Shown piece by piece: positions 10,296 through 18,937 of a stretch of 43,381 bases of DNA (the stretch's first letter is position 1; each line of letters opens with the position of its first letter). The position numbers and the translations under genes are program-made. The DNA lies in contig NZ_JYJF01000057.1 of the NCBI RefSeq assembly GCF_000955975.1, positions 1-43,381 on the forward strand. Reading direction: 5' to 3'. A model generated the notes under the pieces. The model did not search any database, was not told the DNA's origin, and saw only the letters and a list, made by a program, of their open reading frames with translations. This stretch comes from Saccharothrix sp. ST-888. Lineage in GTDB: Bacteria; Actinomycetota; Actinomycetes; Streptomycetales; Streptomycetaceae.

Positions 10296-11026
10296 ACCTC
10301 ACCCTGCGGATCTGGCGGCAGCCCGGACCCGACGCACCCGGCGCGCTCACCACCTACCAGGTCGGCGGGATCAGCCCGGAGATGTCCTTCCTGGAGATGC
10401 TGGACACCCTCAACGAGGAGCTGATCCTGCGCGGCGAGGAGCCCGTCGCCTTCGACCACGACTGCCGCGAGGGCATCTGCGGCGCCTGCGGCATGGTCAT
10501 CAACGGCCGGGCGCACGGCCCGGAGCGCACCACCACCTGCCAGCTGCACATGCGGCACTTCAGCGACGGCGACACCATCGACGTCGAGCCCTGGCGGGCC
10601 GCCGCCTTCCCGGTCGTCCGCGACCTGGTGGTGGACCGCTCCGCGTTCGACCGCGTCATCGGCTCCGGCGGCTACATCACCGCCCCGACCGGCAGCGCCC
10701 CCGAGGCGCACGCCACCCCCGTCCCCAAGGAGACCGCCGACCTGGCCTTCGAGCACGCCGAGTGCATCGGCTGCGGCGCCTGCGTGGCGGCCTGCCCGAA
10801 CGGCTCCGCGATGCTCTTCACGGCCGCCAAGGTGGTCCACCTCAACCTGCTGCCGCAGGGCGCCCCCGAGCGCGGCAGCCGGGTCCGGGGCATGGTCGCC
10901 GCGATGGACGCGGAGGGCTTCGGCGGCTGCACCAACACGGGCGAGTGCGCCACCGCCTGCCCCAAGGGCATCCCGCTCTCGGGCATCTCCGTGCTCAACC
11001 GCGAGTACCTGCGCAGCCTGCGGTAG
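10292..11026 (+). CDS. sdhB: Succinate dehydrogenase iron-sulfur subunit
   Basis: A 244-residue protein that carries electrons from the flavoprotein to the cytochrome. The N-terminal ferredoxin fold has the [2Fe-2S] ligands in DCREGICGACGM and TTTCQLH. The C-terminal half has CIGCGACVAACPNG and CTNTGECATACPKG for the [4Fe-4S] and [3Fe-4S] clusters. All expected Cys residues are present. The start overlaps the sdhA stop by four bases, and a strong terminator follows 25 bases after the stop, closing the operon. Confidence 0.95.
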
Positions 11027-11050
11027 CCCTTCGGGGTGCGGGCCGCCGCA

Positions 11051-11093
11051 TCAGGGGCGTGGGAGGTCGACTCCCGCGCCCCTGAGGGTTTTT
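11051..11093 (+). terminator. Rho-independent terminator of sdhCAB
   Basis: A 15-base stem (11051-11065 with 11071-11085, one G-U pair) with a five-base loop is followed directly by GGGTTTTT (11086-11093). This is the most canonical terminator in the window. Confidence 0.85.
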
Positions 11094-11454
11094 CGGCGCA
11101 GCCAGGCGGCTTCGCGTCACCCGCGAGGAGCCCTCGACCTGACGGTGTTCGGTGTGATGGGTTGCCCGGGTTTTCCGCCGGACGGCACGATCGCAGAGCG
11201 GATTCGGCCCGGGGTGGCAGCACCACACCCGTGAGATGGAGCAGGGGAGAACGGGATCGGTGCAGAGGTTTTGACGGCAACGTCGAGTACGCCTCGGAAG
11301 GTGTCGATGGCCGAATACGCCCTTCCGATGCGCCGTAGACACGGATCTGCGCCATGTCTTCGTAAAGCTGCCTGTGCCAAGCAGGGTCCGTGGGACCCGC
11401 CGGGTGCTGATGCACGCATCACACGACAATTCTTGACGAGAGGAATCCTGTCTC
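11094..11454 (+). other. Leader region of asparagine synthetase gene, no gene seen
   Basis: There is no coding sequence with support. TTGACG at 11271-11276 is a possible -35 without a clear -10. CGGAAGG (11295-11301) and CCTTCCG (11321-11327) can form a leader hairpin. A ribosome site (GAGAGGA) lies about a dozen bases before the asnB ATG. Confidence 0.4.
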
Positions 11455-13308
11455 ATGTGCGGCCTTACCGGTTGGGTGAGTTACGGGCGTGACCTGTCGG
11501 CCTTCGCGGACCTCGCCGACGCGATGACGCACACCATGGAGTGCCGCGGCCCCGACGCCGGCGGGCTCTGGACCTCCGAGCACGCCATCCTGGGACACCG
11601 CCGACTGGCGATCATCGACCTCGAGGGCGGCAAGCAGCCCATGATCGCCGCCGACGCGGAGATCACCCAGGCGGTCCTGACCTACACCGGTGAGGTGTAC
11701 AACTTCCGCGAGCTGCGCGAGGAACTGAAGGGCCTGGGCCACGAGTTCCGCACCACCAGCGACACCGAGGTGGTGCTGCGCGCCTACGTCGAGTGGGGCA
11801 CCGGCTTCGCCGAGAAGCTCAACGGCATCTACGCCTTCGCGATCTGGGACGCCCGCACCGAGGAGCTGCTGCTCGTCCGTGACCGGATGGGCGTCAAGCC
11901 GCTGTACTACTACCCGACGTCCGACGGTGTGCTCTTCGGCTCGGAGCCGAAGGCGATCCTGGCCCACCCGGAGTCCGAGGCGGTCATCGACCGCGAGGGC
12001 CTCCAGGAGATCTTCTCCATCGTGAAGACCCCGGGCCACGCGGTGTTCCGCGGCATGCACGAGGTCCGCCCCGGCACCATCGTGCGCTTCACCCGCGAGG
12101 GCCACCGCGAGGAGCGCTACTGGCAGCTCCAGGCCGTCCCGCACACCGACGACCAGGACGCGACCATCGCCAAGGTCCGCGAGCTGCTGGAGGACATCGT
12201 CGACCGCCAGCTGGTCGCCGACGTCACCGTCGGCACCCTGCTCTCGGGCGGTCTGGACTCCAGTGCGGTCACCGCGCTCGCCGCGAAGGCGCTGAAGAAG
12301 CAGGGCGTCGAGACGCCGATCAAGGCATTCTCGGTCGACTTCACCGGTCACGAGACCCGCTTCCAGTCGAACGTCCAGTGGGCCGACCCGGACACCCCGT
12401 ACGCGATCCAGGTCGCCGAGCACGTCGGCGCCGAGCACATCGTGGTCGAGCTCAACAACGAGGACATCCTCGACGACGACGTCCGCGACCAGGTGCTGCG
12501 CGCCCAGGACCTGCCGGTCTCCACCGGTGACATGGAGTACTCGCTGCTCATCCTGTGCCGCGCGCTCAAGGAGCAGATGACCGTCGCCCTCTCCGGCGAG
12601 GCCTCGGACGAGCTCTTCGGCGGCTACACCTGGTTCCACGACGAGGGCGCCGTCAACGGCGACACCTTCCCGTGGCACCACCCCTTCGAGCAGGCCGGCG
12701 GCATCGGCGCGCTGCGCACGGTCGGCCTGTGGGACCGCCTCGGCCTGACCGAGTACGTCAAGCAGCGCTACGAGCAGGCGCTGGCCGAGGTCCCCCGGCT
12801 GGAGGGCGAGAGCGGCCTGGAGGAGCGGATGCGCGAGCTGACGTACCTCAACCTGACCCGCTGGGAGAACTTCCTGCTGGACCGCAAGGACCGCATCAGC
12901 ATGGCGGTCAGCCTTGAGGTCCGGGTGCCGTTCACCGACCACCGCCTGGTCGAGTACGTCTACAACACCCCCTGGTCGATCAAGAGCTTCGACGGCCGGG
13001 AGAAGAGCCTGCTGCGTGCCGCGATGCGCGGCCTGCTGCCGGACGAGGTGCTGGACCGCAAGAAGAACCCGTACCCCTCCACCCAGGACGAGAAGTACGA
13101 ACTCGCCCTGCGCGACCGGGTCGAGGGCATCCTGGTCGAGGGCGCCCCGGTCTTCAGGATCGTGTCCGAGGAGGAGGTCCGCCGTCTGCTCGACGTCCCG
13201 GCCGGCTCCTACAACGTGGGCGGTCCCTGGAGTGCCCGCGCCATCCTCGAGCGCCTGATCGAGTTCAACAACTGGGTCACCGAGTACAACGTGACGGTCG
13301 ACATCTGA
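11455..13308 (+). CDS. asnB: Asparagine synthetase, glutamine-hydrolysing
   Basis: A 617-residue class II amidotransferase. Cys2 (MCGLTGW) is the N-terminal nucleophile; TMECRGPDAGG and TYTGEVYNFREL belong to the glutaminase domain. The synthetase domain has the ATP PP-loop LLSGGLDSSAV near residue 265 and ALSGEASDELFGGY near residue 380. It makes asparagine from aspartate, glutamine and ATP. Actinobacteria also use AsnB-like proteins to amidate cell-wall or natural-product carboxylates, but no such gene is next to it, so the housekeeping role is favoured. It is monocistronic, with a hairpin after the stop. Confidence 0.9.
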   Translation: MCGLTGWVSYGRDLSAFADLADAMTHTMECRGPDAGGLWTSEHAILGHRRLAIIDLEGGKQPMIAADAEITQAVLTYTGEVYNFRELREELKGLGHEFRTTSDTEVVLRAYVEWGTGFAEKLNGIYAFAIWDARTEELLLVRDRMGVKPLYYYPTSDGVLFGSEPKAILAHPESEAVIDREGLQEIFSIVKTPGHAVFRGMHEVRPGTIVRFTREGHREERYWQLQAVPHTDDQDATIAKVRELLEDIVDRQLVADVTVGTLLSGGLDSSAVTALAAKALKKQGVETPIKAFSVDFTGHETRFQSNVQWADPDTPYAIQVAEHVGAEHIVVELNNEDILDDDVRDQVLRAQDLPVSTGDMEYSLLILCRALKEQMTVALSGEASDELFGGYTWFHDEGAVNGDTFPWHHPFEQAGGIGALRTVGLWDRLGLTEYVKQRYEQALAEVPRLEGESGLEERMRELTYLNLTRWENFLLDRKDRISMAVSLEVRVPFTDHRLVEYVYNTPWSIKSFDGREKSLLRAAMRGLLPDEVLDRKKNPYPSTQDEKYELALRDRVEGILVEGAPVFRIVSEEEVRRLLDVPAGSYNVGGPWSARAILERLIEFNNWVTEYNVTVDI

Positions 13309-13330
13309 TCGTCCCGGCCGCCGTGCGCCA

Positions 13331-13363
13331 CGCCCCGATCGGACTCCCCGTCCGGTCGGGGCG
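13331..13363. terminator. Bidirectional terminator hairpin after asnB
   Basis: CGCCCCGATCGGAC (13331-13344) pairs with GTCCGGTCGGGGCG (13350-13363) with one G-U pair and a five-base loop. It lies between the convergent asnB and the small minus-strand gene. Confidence 0.65.
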
Positions 13364-13381
13364 CCGTGCTGCCGCGAGCCG

Positions 13382-13717
13382 TCAGACCTCCTCGTCGGCG
13401 GAGAGGCCGACCCGGAGGGTGAGCTTGATGGTGCCCCGGTTGCCGGAGCAGCGATTGCCCGAAACGGCGCTTCCCACCGCGCGGTTCAGGGCGTCGACGG
13501 TCTCGTCCAGCAGGCCGCCCCGGTACCGGCAGTAGATCCGCCACCCGGACGCCCGCCCGGCCACCCATGATCTCCGCCCCAGGGCCTTGCCGATCGCCTC
13601 GGCCATCGCCCGGCACCGGGCCGACGGCTCGGGCCCGGGGACCACTCCCAACTCCCGGAGCGGTACACCGGATTCGACCGAACCGCTCGGTGCCTCATCC
13701 ATCACTGCGACGTTCAA
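13382..13717 (-). CDS. Small hypothetical protein
   Basis: A frame of about 111 residues on the minus strand, ending 74 bases from asnB in convergent orientation. No family was recognised. The second half has regularly placed charged and aromatic residues (WRIYCRYRGGLL, TIKLTLRVGLSADEEV), which looks like a small alpha/beta domain rather than low-complexity shadow, and there are two Cys in SGNRCSGN and one near the start. The start is uncertain: a TTG at 13717 has AGGGGG upstream; a GTG at 13705 or ATG at 13702 would give a shorter form. Treat as a probable gene of unknown function. Confidence 0.5.
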   Translation of the reverse strand: MNVAVMDEAPSGSVESGVPLRELGVVPGPEPSARCRAMAEAIGKALGRRSWVAGRASGWRIYCRYRGGLLDETVDALNRAVGSAVSGNRCSGNRGTIKLTLRVGLSADEEV

Positions 13718-14012
13718 TGAAGCTCAGTCCCCCTGTCAGGTCAGCCGGTTGATGCGCCGGACCTTCCGGAGGAGCTTCGCCCGTCTGGCCGGCCGACGCC
13801 GGAGGCAACGGCACCGCTGCCACAGCCCGGGGCGAGTTCGGCGAGGTCTGACCGGCCGCCGCTCCTGCTGCTCCGAGGCCGCCGAGTGTGAGATCGCCTG
13901 GCGGGCGGAGCCCGAGTCCAAGGGGTAGTCCCGGCCCTGCCGGGCCCGCTCCTGCCCCGGGGACCTGGATCGCGCTGGCGCAGTGGGGCGTCGGATGATC
14001 GAATGGGGTGCC

Positions 14013-15314
14013 GTGACGGCCTCCGACACCCACCGCGCCATCGACGCCGTCTGGCGGATCGAGTCGGCGCGCCTGATCGCCGGGCTCACCCGGATCGTCC
14101 GCGACCTCGGGCTGGCCGAGGAGCTTGCCCAGGACGCCCTGGTCGCCGCGCTGGAGCAGTGGCCCAGGGACGGCATCCCGCGCAACCCGGGCGCCTGGCT
14201 GATGACCACCGCCAAGCGCCGCGCCATCGACCTGCTGCGCCGGCAGCAGCGCCTGGACCAGCGGGTCGCCGAGCTCGGGCGCGACCTGGAGAGCGGGCAG
14301 TCGACGGGCATCGCGGACGGTGACGCGGCTCTCGAAGCCGTCCTCGACGAGGCGATGGGCAGTATCGAGGACGACCTGCTGCGGCTGGTCTTCACCGCCT
14401 GCCACCCGGTGCTCTCCACCGAGTCCCGGGTCGCGCTCACCCTGCGGCTGCTCGGCGGGCTGACCACCAAGGAGATCGCCCGCGCCTACCTGGCCCCCGA
14501 GGCCACCGTCGCGCAGCGGATCAGCCGCGCCAAGCGGACCCTGGCGGAGGCCGAGGTCCCCTTCGAGGTCCCGTACGGGGACGAGCTGGCGCCCCGGCTG
14601 GCCTCCGTCCTCGAAGTCGTCTACCTGATCTTCAACGAGGGCTACTCGGCGACCGCGGGCGACGACTGGATCCGCCCCGGGCTCTGCGAGGAGGCGCTGC
14701 GCCTCGGCCGGATCCTGGCGGGTCTCGCCCCCCAGGAGCCCGAGGTGCACGGCCTGCTCGCACTGATGGAGATCCAGGCGTCCCGGTCCGCCGCCCGGAT
14801 CGGACCGGGCGGCGAGCCCGTCCTGCTGCTGGACCAGGACCGCTCCCGCTGGGACCACCTCCTGATCCGGCGCGGACTCGCCGCCCTCGACCGGGCGCAG
14901 GCGCTGGTCGCCCGCACCGGCGAGCCGTTGGGCAGCTACGCGCTCCAGGCCGCCATCGCCGCCTGCCACGCCCGCGCCCGTACCCCGGACGCCACCGACT
15001 GGCCGCAGATCGCCGCGCTGTACGGGGAGCTCGCCGCGCTCGCGCCCTCGCCGGTGGTGGAGCTGAACCGGGCGGTGGCCCTGTCGATGGCGTACGGGCC
15101 GGAGCAGGGCCTGGCCGTGGTCGACGGCCTGCTCGCCGAACCCGCCCTGCGCGGGTACCACCTGCTGCCCAGCGTGCGCGGTGACCTGCTGGTCAGGCTG
15201 GGCCGGTTCGCCGAGGCGCAGCGGGAGTTCGAACGCGCCGCCGGGCTCACCCGCAACACCCGCGAGCGCGAACTGCTGCTCCGCCGGGCCGCCGACTGCG
15301 AGTCGGCCGGTTAG
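14013..15314 (+). CDS. ECF sigma factor of the ECF42 type with C-terminal TPR-like extension
   Basis: A 433-residue sigma factor. Region 2 is at about residues 10-80 (AVWRIESARLIAGLTRIVRD, LGLAEELAQDALVAALEQWP) and region 4 at about 130-185 (ESRVALTLRLLGGLTTKEIA with ATVAQRISRAKR). The remaining 240 residues form a helical, tetratricopeptide-like extension containing IFNEGYSAT, ELNRAVALSMAYGPEQGL and the final LGRFAEAQREFERAAGLTRN. This arrangement defines ECF42, in which the C-terminal extension replaces a separate anti-sigma factor. ECF42 genes usually sit beside a small DGPF/YCII-domain protein; none is visible on either side. GTG at 14013 gives the conserved N-terminus; ATG at 13995 and GTG at 13983 are alternatives. 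Confidence 0.9.
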   Translation: MTASDTHRAIDAVWRIESARLIAGLTRIVRDLGLAEELAQDALVAALEQWPRDGIPRNPGAWLMTTAKRRAIDLLRRQQRLDQRVAELGRDLESGQSTGIADGDAALEAVLDEAMGSIEDDLLRLVFTACHPVLSTESRVALTLRLLGGLTTKEIARAYLAPEATVAQRISRAKRTLAEAEVPFEVPYGDELAPRLASVLEVVYLIFNEGYSATAGDDWIRPGLCEEALRLGRILAGLAPQEPEVHGLLALMEIQASRSAARIGPGGEPVLLLDQDRSRWDHLLIRRGLAALDRAQALVARTGEPLGSYALQAAIAACHARARTPDATDWPQIAALYGELAALAPSPVVELNRAVALSMAYGPEQGLAVVDGLLAEPALRGYHLLPSVRGDLLVRLGRFAEAQREFERAAGLTRNTRERELLLRRAADCESAG

Positions 15315-15371
15315 GGCCCGCACCTCCCGGTAGCGCGGGCGGGCCGGGCGCGCGGCCGAGAAATGCTGGCG

Positions 15372-15404
15372 TTGACGTCGGGGTCAAGGTCTACGGTCGT
15401 CCTC
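15372..15404 (+). promoter_or_regulatory. Candidate autoregulated leaderless promoter of the merR-trx operon
   Basis: TACGGT (15392-15397) ends seven bases before the ATG at 15405 and resembles a -10 of a leaderless transcript. Upstream, TTGAC (15372-15376) and GTCAA (15383-15387) form an inverted repeat with a six-base centre, the position where a MerR protein binds its own promoter. The -35 to -10 distance is unclear. Confidence 0.45.
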
Positions 15405-15857
15405 ATGCGGATCGGAGAACTGGCCGAGAAGGCGGGCACCACCACGCGCACCCTGCGCTACTACGAGTCGCGCGGGCTGCTGCCCGCGCGGCGCAGCGGC
15501 AACGGCTACCGGGCGTACGGCGAGGACGACCTGCGGCTGCTGCGCCAGATCCGGTTGCTCCAGGACTTCGGCTTCGAGCTGGAGGACACCAGGCCGTTCG
15601 TGGAGTGCCTGCGGGCCGGGCACCGGGCCGGGGACTCCTGTCCGGCTTCGCTGGAGGTCTACCGCAGCAAGCTGGCCGAGCTGGACCGGTGCATCTCCCG
15701 GCTCCAGGAGGTCCGCGACCAGGTGGGCTCCCAGCTCGCCAGGGCGGAGCTGGAGGCCGAGGCGGCACAGCCCGGTGGGCCCGAGCCGCGCTGTGAGCTG
15801 ACCGCGCATACGACTGAGACACGGGCCGAGACGCCGACCGAGACAGAGGGGAACTGA
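15405..15857 (+). CDS. MerR-family regulator cotranscribed with thioredoxin
   Basis: A 150-residue MerR protein. Residues 1-70 are the winged helix DNA-binding domain (MRIGELAEKAGTTTRTLRYY, GLLPARRSGNGYRAYGEDDL), followed by a dimerisation coiled coil to about residue 120 and a short polar Glu/Thr tail. Cysteines at 68, 79, 96 and 130 lie outside the DNA-binding part. The thioredoxin gene begins three bases after its stop, so the two are one operon. This suggests a thiol/redox or electrophile sensor (inference); metal sensing is also possible. The ATG at 15405 has no ribosome site but follows a leaderless-type -10. Confidence 0.85.
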   Translation: MRIGELAEKAGTTTRTLRYYESRGLLPARRSGNGYRAYGEDDLRLLRQIRLLQDFGFELEDTRPFVECLRAGHRAGDSCPASLEVYRSKLAELDRCISRLQEVRDQVGSQLARAELEAEAAQPGGPEPRCELTAHTTETRAETPTETEGN

Positions 15858-15860
15858 ACC

Positions 15861-16193
15861 ATGGTGCAGATTACGGGAGTCGAGTCGGTCACCGACCAGA
15901 ACTTCGCGGCGGAGGTGCTGGAGTCCGAACTGCCGGTGCTGGTGGACTTCACGGCCGACTGGTGCCCGCCCTGCCGGATGATCGCGCCGGTGCTGGCGGA
16001 GGTCGCCCGGGAGGAGGCGGACCGGCTGCGGATCGTCCAGCTGAACGTGGACGGCAATCCGGAGACCCAGGCGGCGTACGGGGTGCTGTCGATGCCCACG
16101 CTGATGGTCTTCCGGGGCGGGCAGCCGGTGAAGAGCATGGTCGGCGCGCGGGCCAAGGCCAAGCTGCTGCGGGAGCTGTCCGAGGTGATCTGA
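15861..16193 (+). CDS. Thioredoxin
   Basis: A 110-residue thioredoxin with a variant active site, WCPPC (Cys35 and Cys38), instead of the usual WCGPC. DFTADWCPPCRM and the cis-Pro motif LSMPTLMVF near residue 76 are typical. It reduces protein disulfides in the cytoplasm using thioredoxin reductase. WCPPC variants are common among secondary streptomycete thioredoxins, and together with the upstream MerR gene this indicates an inducible, specialised copy. GAGGGGAAC, which overlaps the end of merR, serves as ribosome site. Confidence 0.92.
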   Translation: MVQITGVESVTDQNFAAEVLESELPVLVDFTADWCPPCRMIAPVLAEVAREEADRLRIVQLNVDGNPETQAAYGVLSMPTLMVFRGGQPVKSMVGARAKAKLLRELSEVI

Positions 16194-16225
16194 CAGTCAT
16201 CTGACGCATCATCAGGTCGACGTCG

Positions 16226-16912
16226 TCAGTCGCGCAGCAGTCGGCGCTCCTTGGCGACCGCGACGGCGCCCGAGCGGGTGTCGACGCCCAACTTGGCGTA
16301 GATCCGGCCGAGATGGGTCTTCACGGTGGCTTCGCTGATGAACAGGGCGCGGGCGATCTCGCGGTTGCCCAGCCCCTGGGCGAGCTGGGCGAGGATGTCC
16401 TGCTCCCGGTCGGTGAGGTGCGGTACGGGGGTCCGCAGCTGGGCCATCACCCTGGAGGCCACCGGCGGTGAGAGCGTGGTGCGGCCCCGGGCGGCGGCGT
16501 GGACCGCCGCGAACAGCTCCTCCGGCCGCTCGGCCTTGAGCAGGTAGCCGGTGGCCCCGGCGGCGATCGCCCGGTTGATGTCGGCGTCGGTGTCGTACGT
16601 GGTCAGGACCAGGACGTACGGCGGCCCCGGGCGCTCGGCACCCTGGTCGGCGCCTCGGGCGGCGCCGCGCTCCGCGCTCCGGCCGGTGATCCGCCTGGTG
16701 GCCTCCACCCCGTCGATGCCGTCGCCGAGTTGGAGGTCCATCAGGACGACCTGCGGCTTGAGCTTGGCCGTCATGGCGACGGCCTCCTCACCGCTGCCGG
16801 CCGCGCCGACCACCTCGATGTCGTCCGCGCTGCCGAGGAGCGCGAGCAGTCCGGCGCGGACCACGGCGTGGTCGTCGCAGACCAGCAGGCGGATCCGGTT
16901 CTCGGTGTTCAT
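16226..16912 (-). CDS. NarL/FixJ-family response regulator
   Basis: A 228-residue response regulator. The receiver domain (LLVCDDHAVVRAGLLALL) has phospho-acceptor Asp59 in VVLMDLQLGDG and Lys in YLLKAERPEE. The C-terminal LuxR-type helix-turn-helix reads LTDREQDILAQLAQGLGNRE and SEATVKTHLGRIYAKLGV. An unusual insertion of about 15 residues rich in Gly/Ala/Arg/Glu (AERGAARGADQGAERPG) lies between helix 3 and strand 4 of the receiver. The ATG overlaps the stop of the kinase gene (ATGA), so the pair is translationally coupled. Confidence 0.92.
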   Translation of the reverse strand: MNTENRIRLLVCDDHAVVRAGLLALLGSADDIEVVGAAGSGEEAVAMTAKLKPQVVLMDLQLGDGIDGVEATRRITGRSAERGAARGADQGAERPGPPYVLVLTTYDTDADINRAIAAGATGYLLKAERPEELFAAVHAAARGRTTLSPPVASRVMAQLRTPVPHLTDREQDILAQLAQGLGNREIARALFISEATVKTHLGRIYAKLGVDTRSGAVAVAKERRLLRD

Positions 16913-18255
16913 CGGTCCTCCAGAGGGGGCGCGTCCAGCGGGATCGCGGCGGACACCACCGTGCCCTCGCCGGGAGTGCTCTCGACGGTCAGGGTGCCGC
17001 CCAACTGCCGTACCCGGGCGCGCATCGCGGGCAGGCCGTGGCCACGGTCGGGGGCTGCGGCACCGGGGGCTGCGGGGTCGGCGGCGGTGGGGTCGGTGGG
17101 ATCGGCTGCCGTGGGGTCGGACCGGAAGCCGGTGCCGTCGTCGCTGATGTCCAGGACGACCTGGTCGCCCAAGTAGGAGAGGGTCAGTGCGGCGGTCCGG
17201 GCGTGCGCGTGCTCCCGTACGTTGGCCAGCGCGCCCTGGGCGATCCGCAGCAGCGCGGACTGCACGGCGGCGGGCAGCGGTACCGGGGTGCCGTCCAGAT
17301 GGCAGTGCACCGGCAGGCCGCTCTCGGCGGACTCGCGGGTGGCGAGCGCCCGCAGGGCCTGGTCCAGCCCTGCGCCGTCGGCGAGTTCGGCGGGGGCGAG
17401 GTCGTGGACGAAGCGGCGCGCCTCGGCCAGGTTGCGGGCGGCGATCCTGGCGGCGGTGCGGACGTGTGTCCGAGCCGTCCGGGGGTCGCCGTCCCAGGTC
17501 CGGTCGGCGGCCTGGAGGAGCATCCGCTGGCTGGACAGCCCCTGGGCCAGGGTGTCGTGGATCTCCATGGCGAGGCGCTGGCGTTCGGCGAGGGTGCCCT
17601 CGCGGCGTTCGGTGGCGGCGAGTTCGCGGCGGGTGCGCACCAGGTCCGCGATCAGGGCGCGCTGCCGCGCGGCCTGCCGCTCCATGTGCAGGAAGACCGC
17701 CGTGGCCAGCCCCGCCACGGCGGGCGGGGCGAGCAGCGCGACCGGGTCGAAGCCCGCCGTCAGCCGCCGTTCGGCGAGCACCACCAGCGCGGTCATCGCC
17801 GCGACCAGCGGGATCGCGGCCCGGGCCGGGAGCGTGCGCAGCGCGGTGTACACCAGCGGGACGGCGCACCAGGCGAAGCTCGGCGCGAGCAGGACCAGCA
17901 CCACCCACTGGCCCACCACCAGCACCAGCAGCAGGACGGGCAGCGGCACTCGCGCGGCCCACCCCGCCGGCCCCGGACGGACCGGGCGCTGCCGCCGGCT
18001 GCCGGGCAGCGTCAGCCCGGCCAGCTGCACCAGGGCCAGCACGGCGCTCAGCCCGACCACCCAGGCGGCGCGTCCGCTCTCGCCGTGGTGCAGCAGATAG
18101 CGGGTGAGCGAGGCGACCAGCAGGAGCAGGAATGCGCCGTACATCACCACGCCCAACAGCGCGGGCCGGTCCGGCGGGACGTCCGCGCCGGGATGCCCGG
18201 TCGTTCTCGGACCGGCGGGCGGCGAGGGCCCGTCGTCGCGCTGCGGTGCCGGCAC
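16909..18255 (-). CDS. HisKA_3 sensor histidine kinase
   Basis: A 448-residue membrane kinase paired with the downstream response regulator. After a Pro-rich start, about five to six membrane segments fill residues 35-205. The dimerisation/phospho-acceptor box is RLAMEIHDTLAQGLSSQRML with the His followed by Asp. In the ATPase domain, the N-box reads LLRIAQGALANVREHA, with Gly where many kinases have the catalytic-base Glu; this variant also seems frequent in streptomycete kinases. DISDDGTGF and GHGLPAMRARVRQLGG are the G-boxes. Between them lies a low-complexity insert, DPTAADPTDPTAADP, from a DNA repeat. GTG at 18255 follows AAGGAG by seven bases; the longer upstream frame is antisense to the next gene. 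Confidence 0.92.
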   Translation of the reverse strand: MPAPQRDDGPSPPAGPRTTGHPGADVPPDRPALLGVVMYGAFLLLLVASLTRYLLHHGESGRAAWVVGLSAVLALVQLAGLTLPGSRRQRPVRPGPAGWAARVPLPVLLLVLVVGQWVVLVLLAPSFAWCAVPLVYTALRTLPARAAIPLVAAMTALVVLAERRLTAGFDPVALLAPPAVAGLATAVFLHMERQAARQRALIADLVRTRRELAATERREGTLAERQRLAMEIHDTLAQGLSSQRMLLQAADRTWDGDPRTARTHVRTAARIAARNLAEARRFVHDLAPAELADGAGLDQALRALATRESAESGLPVHCHLDGTPVPLPAAVQSALLRIAQGALANVREHAHARTAALTLSYLGDQVVLDISDDGTGFRSDPTAADPTDPTAADPAAPGAAAPDRGHGLPAMRARVRQLGGTLTVESTPGEGTVVSAAIPLDAPPLEDR

Positions 18256-18447
18256 GCCGGGCTCCTTCCGACTGGGTGAGTGGTGGGGGCTGGAGGACTG
18301 GGTGGCCGAGTCGGGGACTTCGTCCGGCCGGACGCTCGTCCCCGCTGCCTCCATCCTCACCCCGGTCCGGCCGCCCGGAGTCAACCGATCAGTCGACCCG
18401 GCGAGTTGTCCTGGTATGTCCGGTCCACCTGGGCCAGCATGGGCCGC

Positions 18448-18873
18448 ATGCCTCAGATGACCGAGACCGAGTGGCGGGCCTTCCTCTCCGCCGGTACCCG
18501 CACCGGAAAGCTGGCCACCACCAACGCCGACGGCAGCCCGCACGTGGCGCCGGTCTGGTTCCTGCTGGACGGCGACGACCTCGTCTTCAGCACCGGCCGG
18601 GACAGCGTCAAGGGCCGCAACCTGGCCCGCGACGACCGGGTGATGCTCTGCGTGGACGACGAGCGGCCGCCGTTCTCCTTCGTCCTGGTCCGGGGGACGG
18701 CGGCGCTCGGCGACGACCTGGCCGAGGTGCGGGAGTGGGCCGGCCGGTTCGGAGCGCGCTACATGGGTGCGGACCGGCGGGAGGAGTTCGCGGCCCGCAA
18801 CGGTGTCCCGGGGAGCCTGCTGGTCAGGGTGCGGATCGACCACGTGACGGCGGTGGGCGGCGTGGCCGGCTGA
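18448..18873 (+). CDS. PPOX-class (pyridoxamine oxidase-like) F420- or FMN-dependent oxidoreductase
   Basis: A 141-residue split-barrel protein. MTETEWRAFLSAGTRTGKLA, GSPHVAPVWFLLDGDDLVFS and VKGRNLARDDRVMLCVDDER follow the pattern of the actinobacterial PPOX-class proteins that bind F420 or FMN and reduce small substrates. The substrate is unknown. Three in-frame ATGs (18439, 18448, 18457) are possible; 18448 gives the common MPQMTE start. It lies divergent from the two-component system and 64 bases before an FMN reductase-like gene, but that gene has its own promoter. Confidence 0.82.
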   Translation: MPQMTETEWRAFLSAGTRTGKLATTNADGSPHVAPVWFLLDGDDLVFSTGRDSVKGRNLARDDRVMLCVDDERPPFSFVLVRGTAALGDDLAEVREWAGRFGARYMGADRREEFAARNGVPGSLLVRVRIDHVTAVGGVAG

Positions 18874-18918
18874 GCGCCGGCCGGCCCGGGCGGCAACTCG
18901 GGCCGGGTGGACCGGGCT

Positions 18919-18937
18919 TGATCGATACGATCAGCGG
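18919..18937 (+). promoter_or_regulatory. Palindrome overlapping a start-proximal -10 element
   Basis: TGATCG-ATA-CGATCA (18919-18933) is a perfect 6-3-6 inverted repeat. Its centre overlaps TACGAT (18926-18931), a -10-like hexamer six bases before the ATG at 18938. A protein bound there would block a leaderless promoter directly. Confidence 0.5.

Noticed and set aside
18256..18843. Longer form of the histidine kinase starting at 18843
   Set aside because: That stretch is antisense to the PPOX gene and its translation is low complexity; AAGGAG supports the GTG at 18255.
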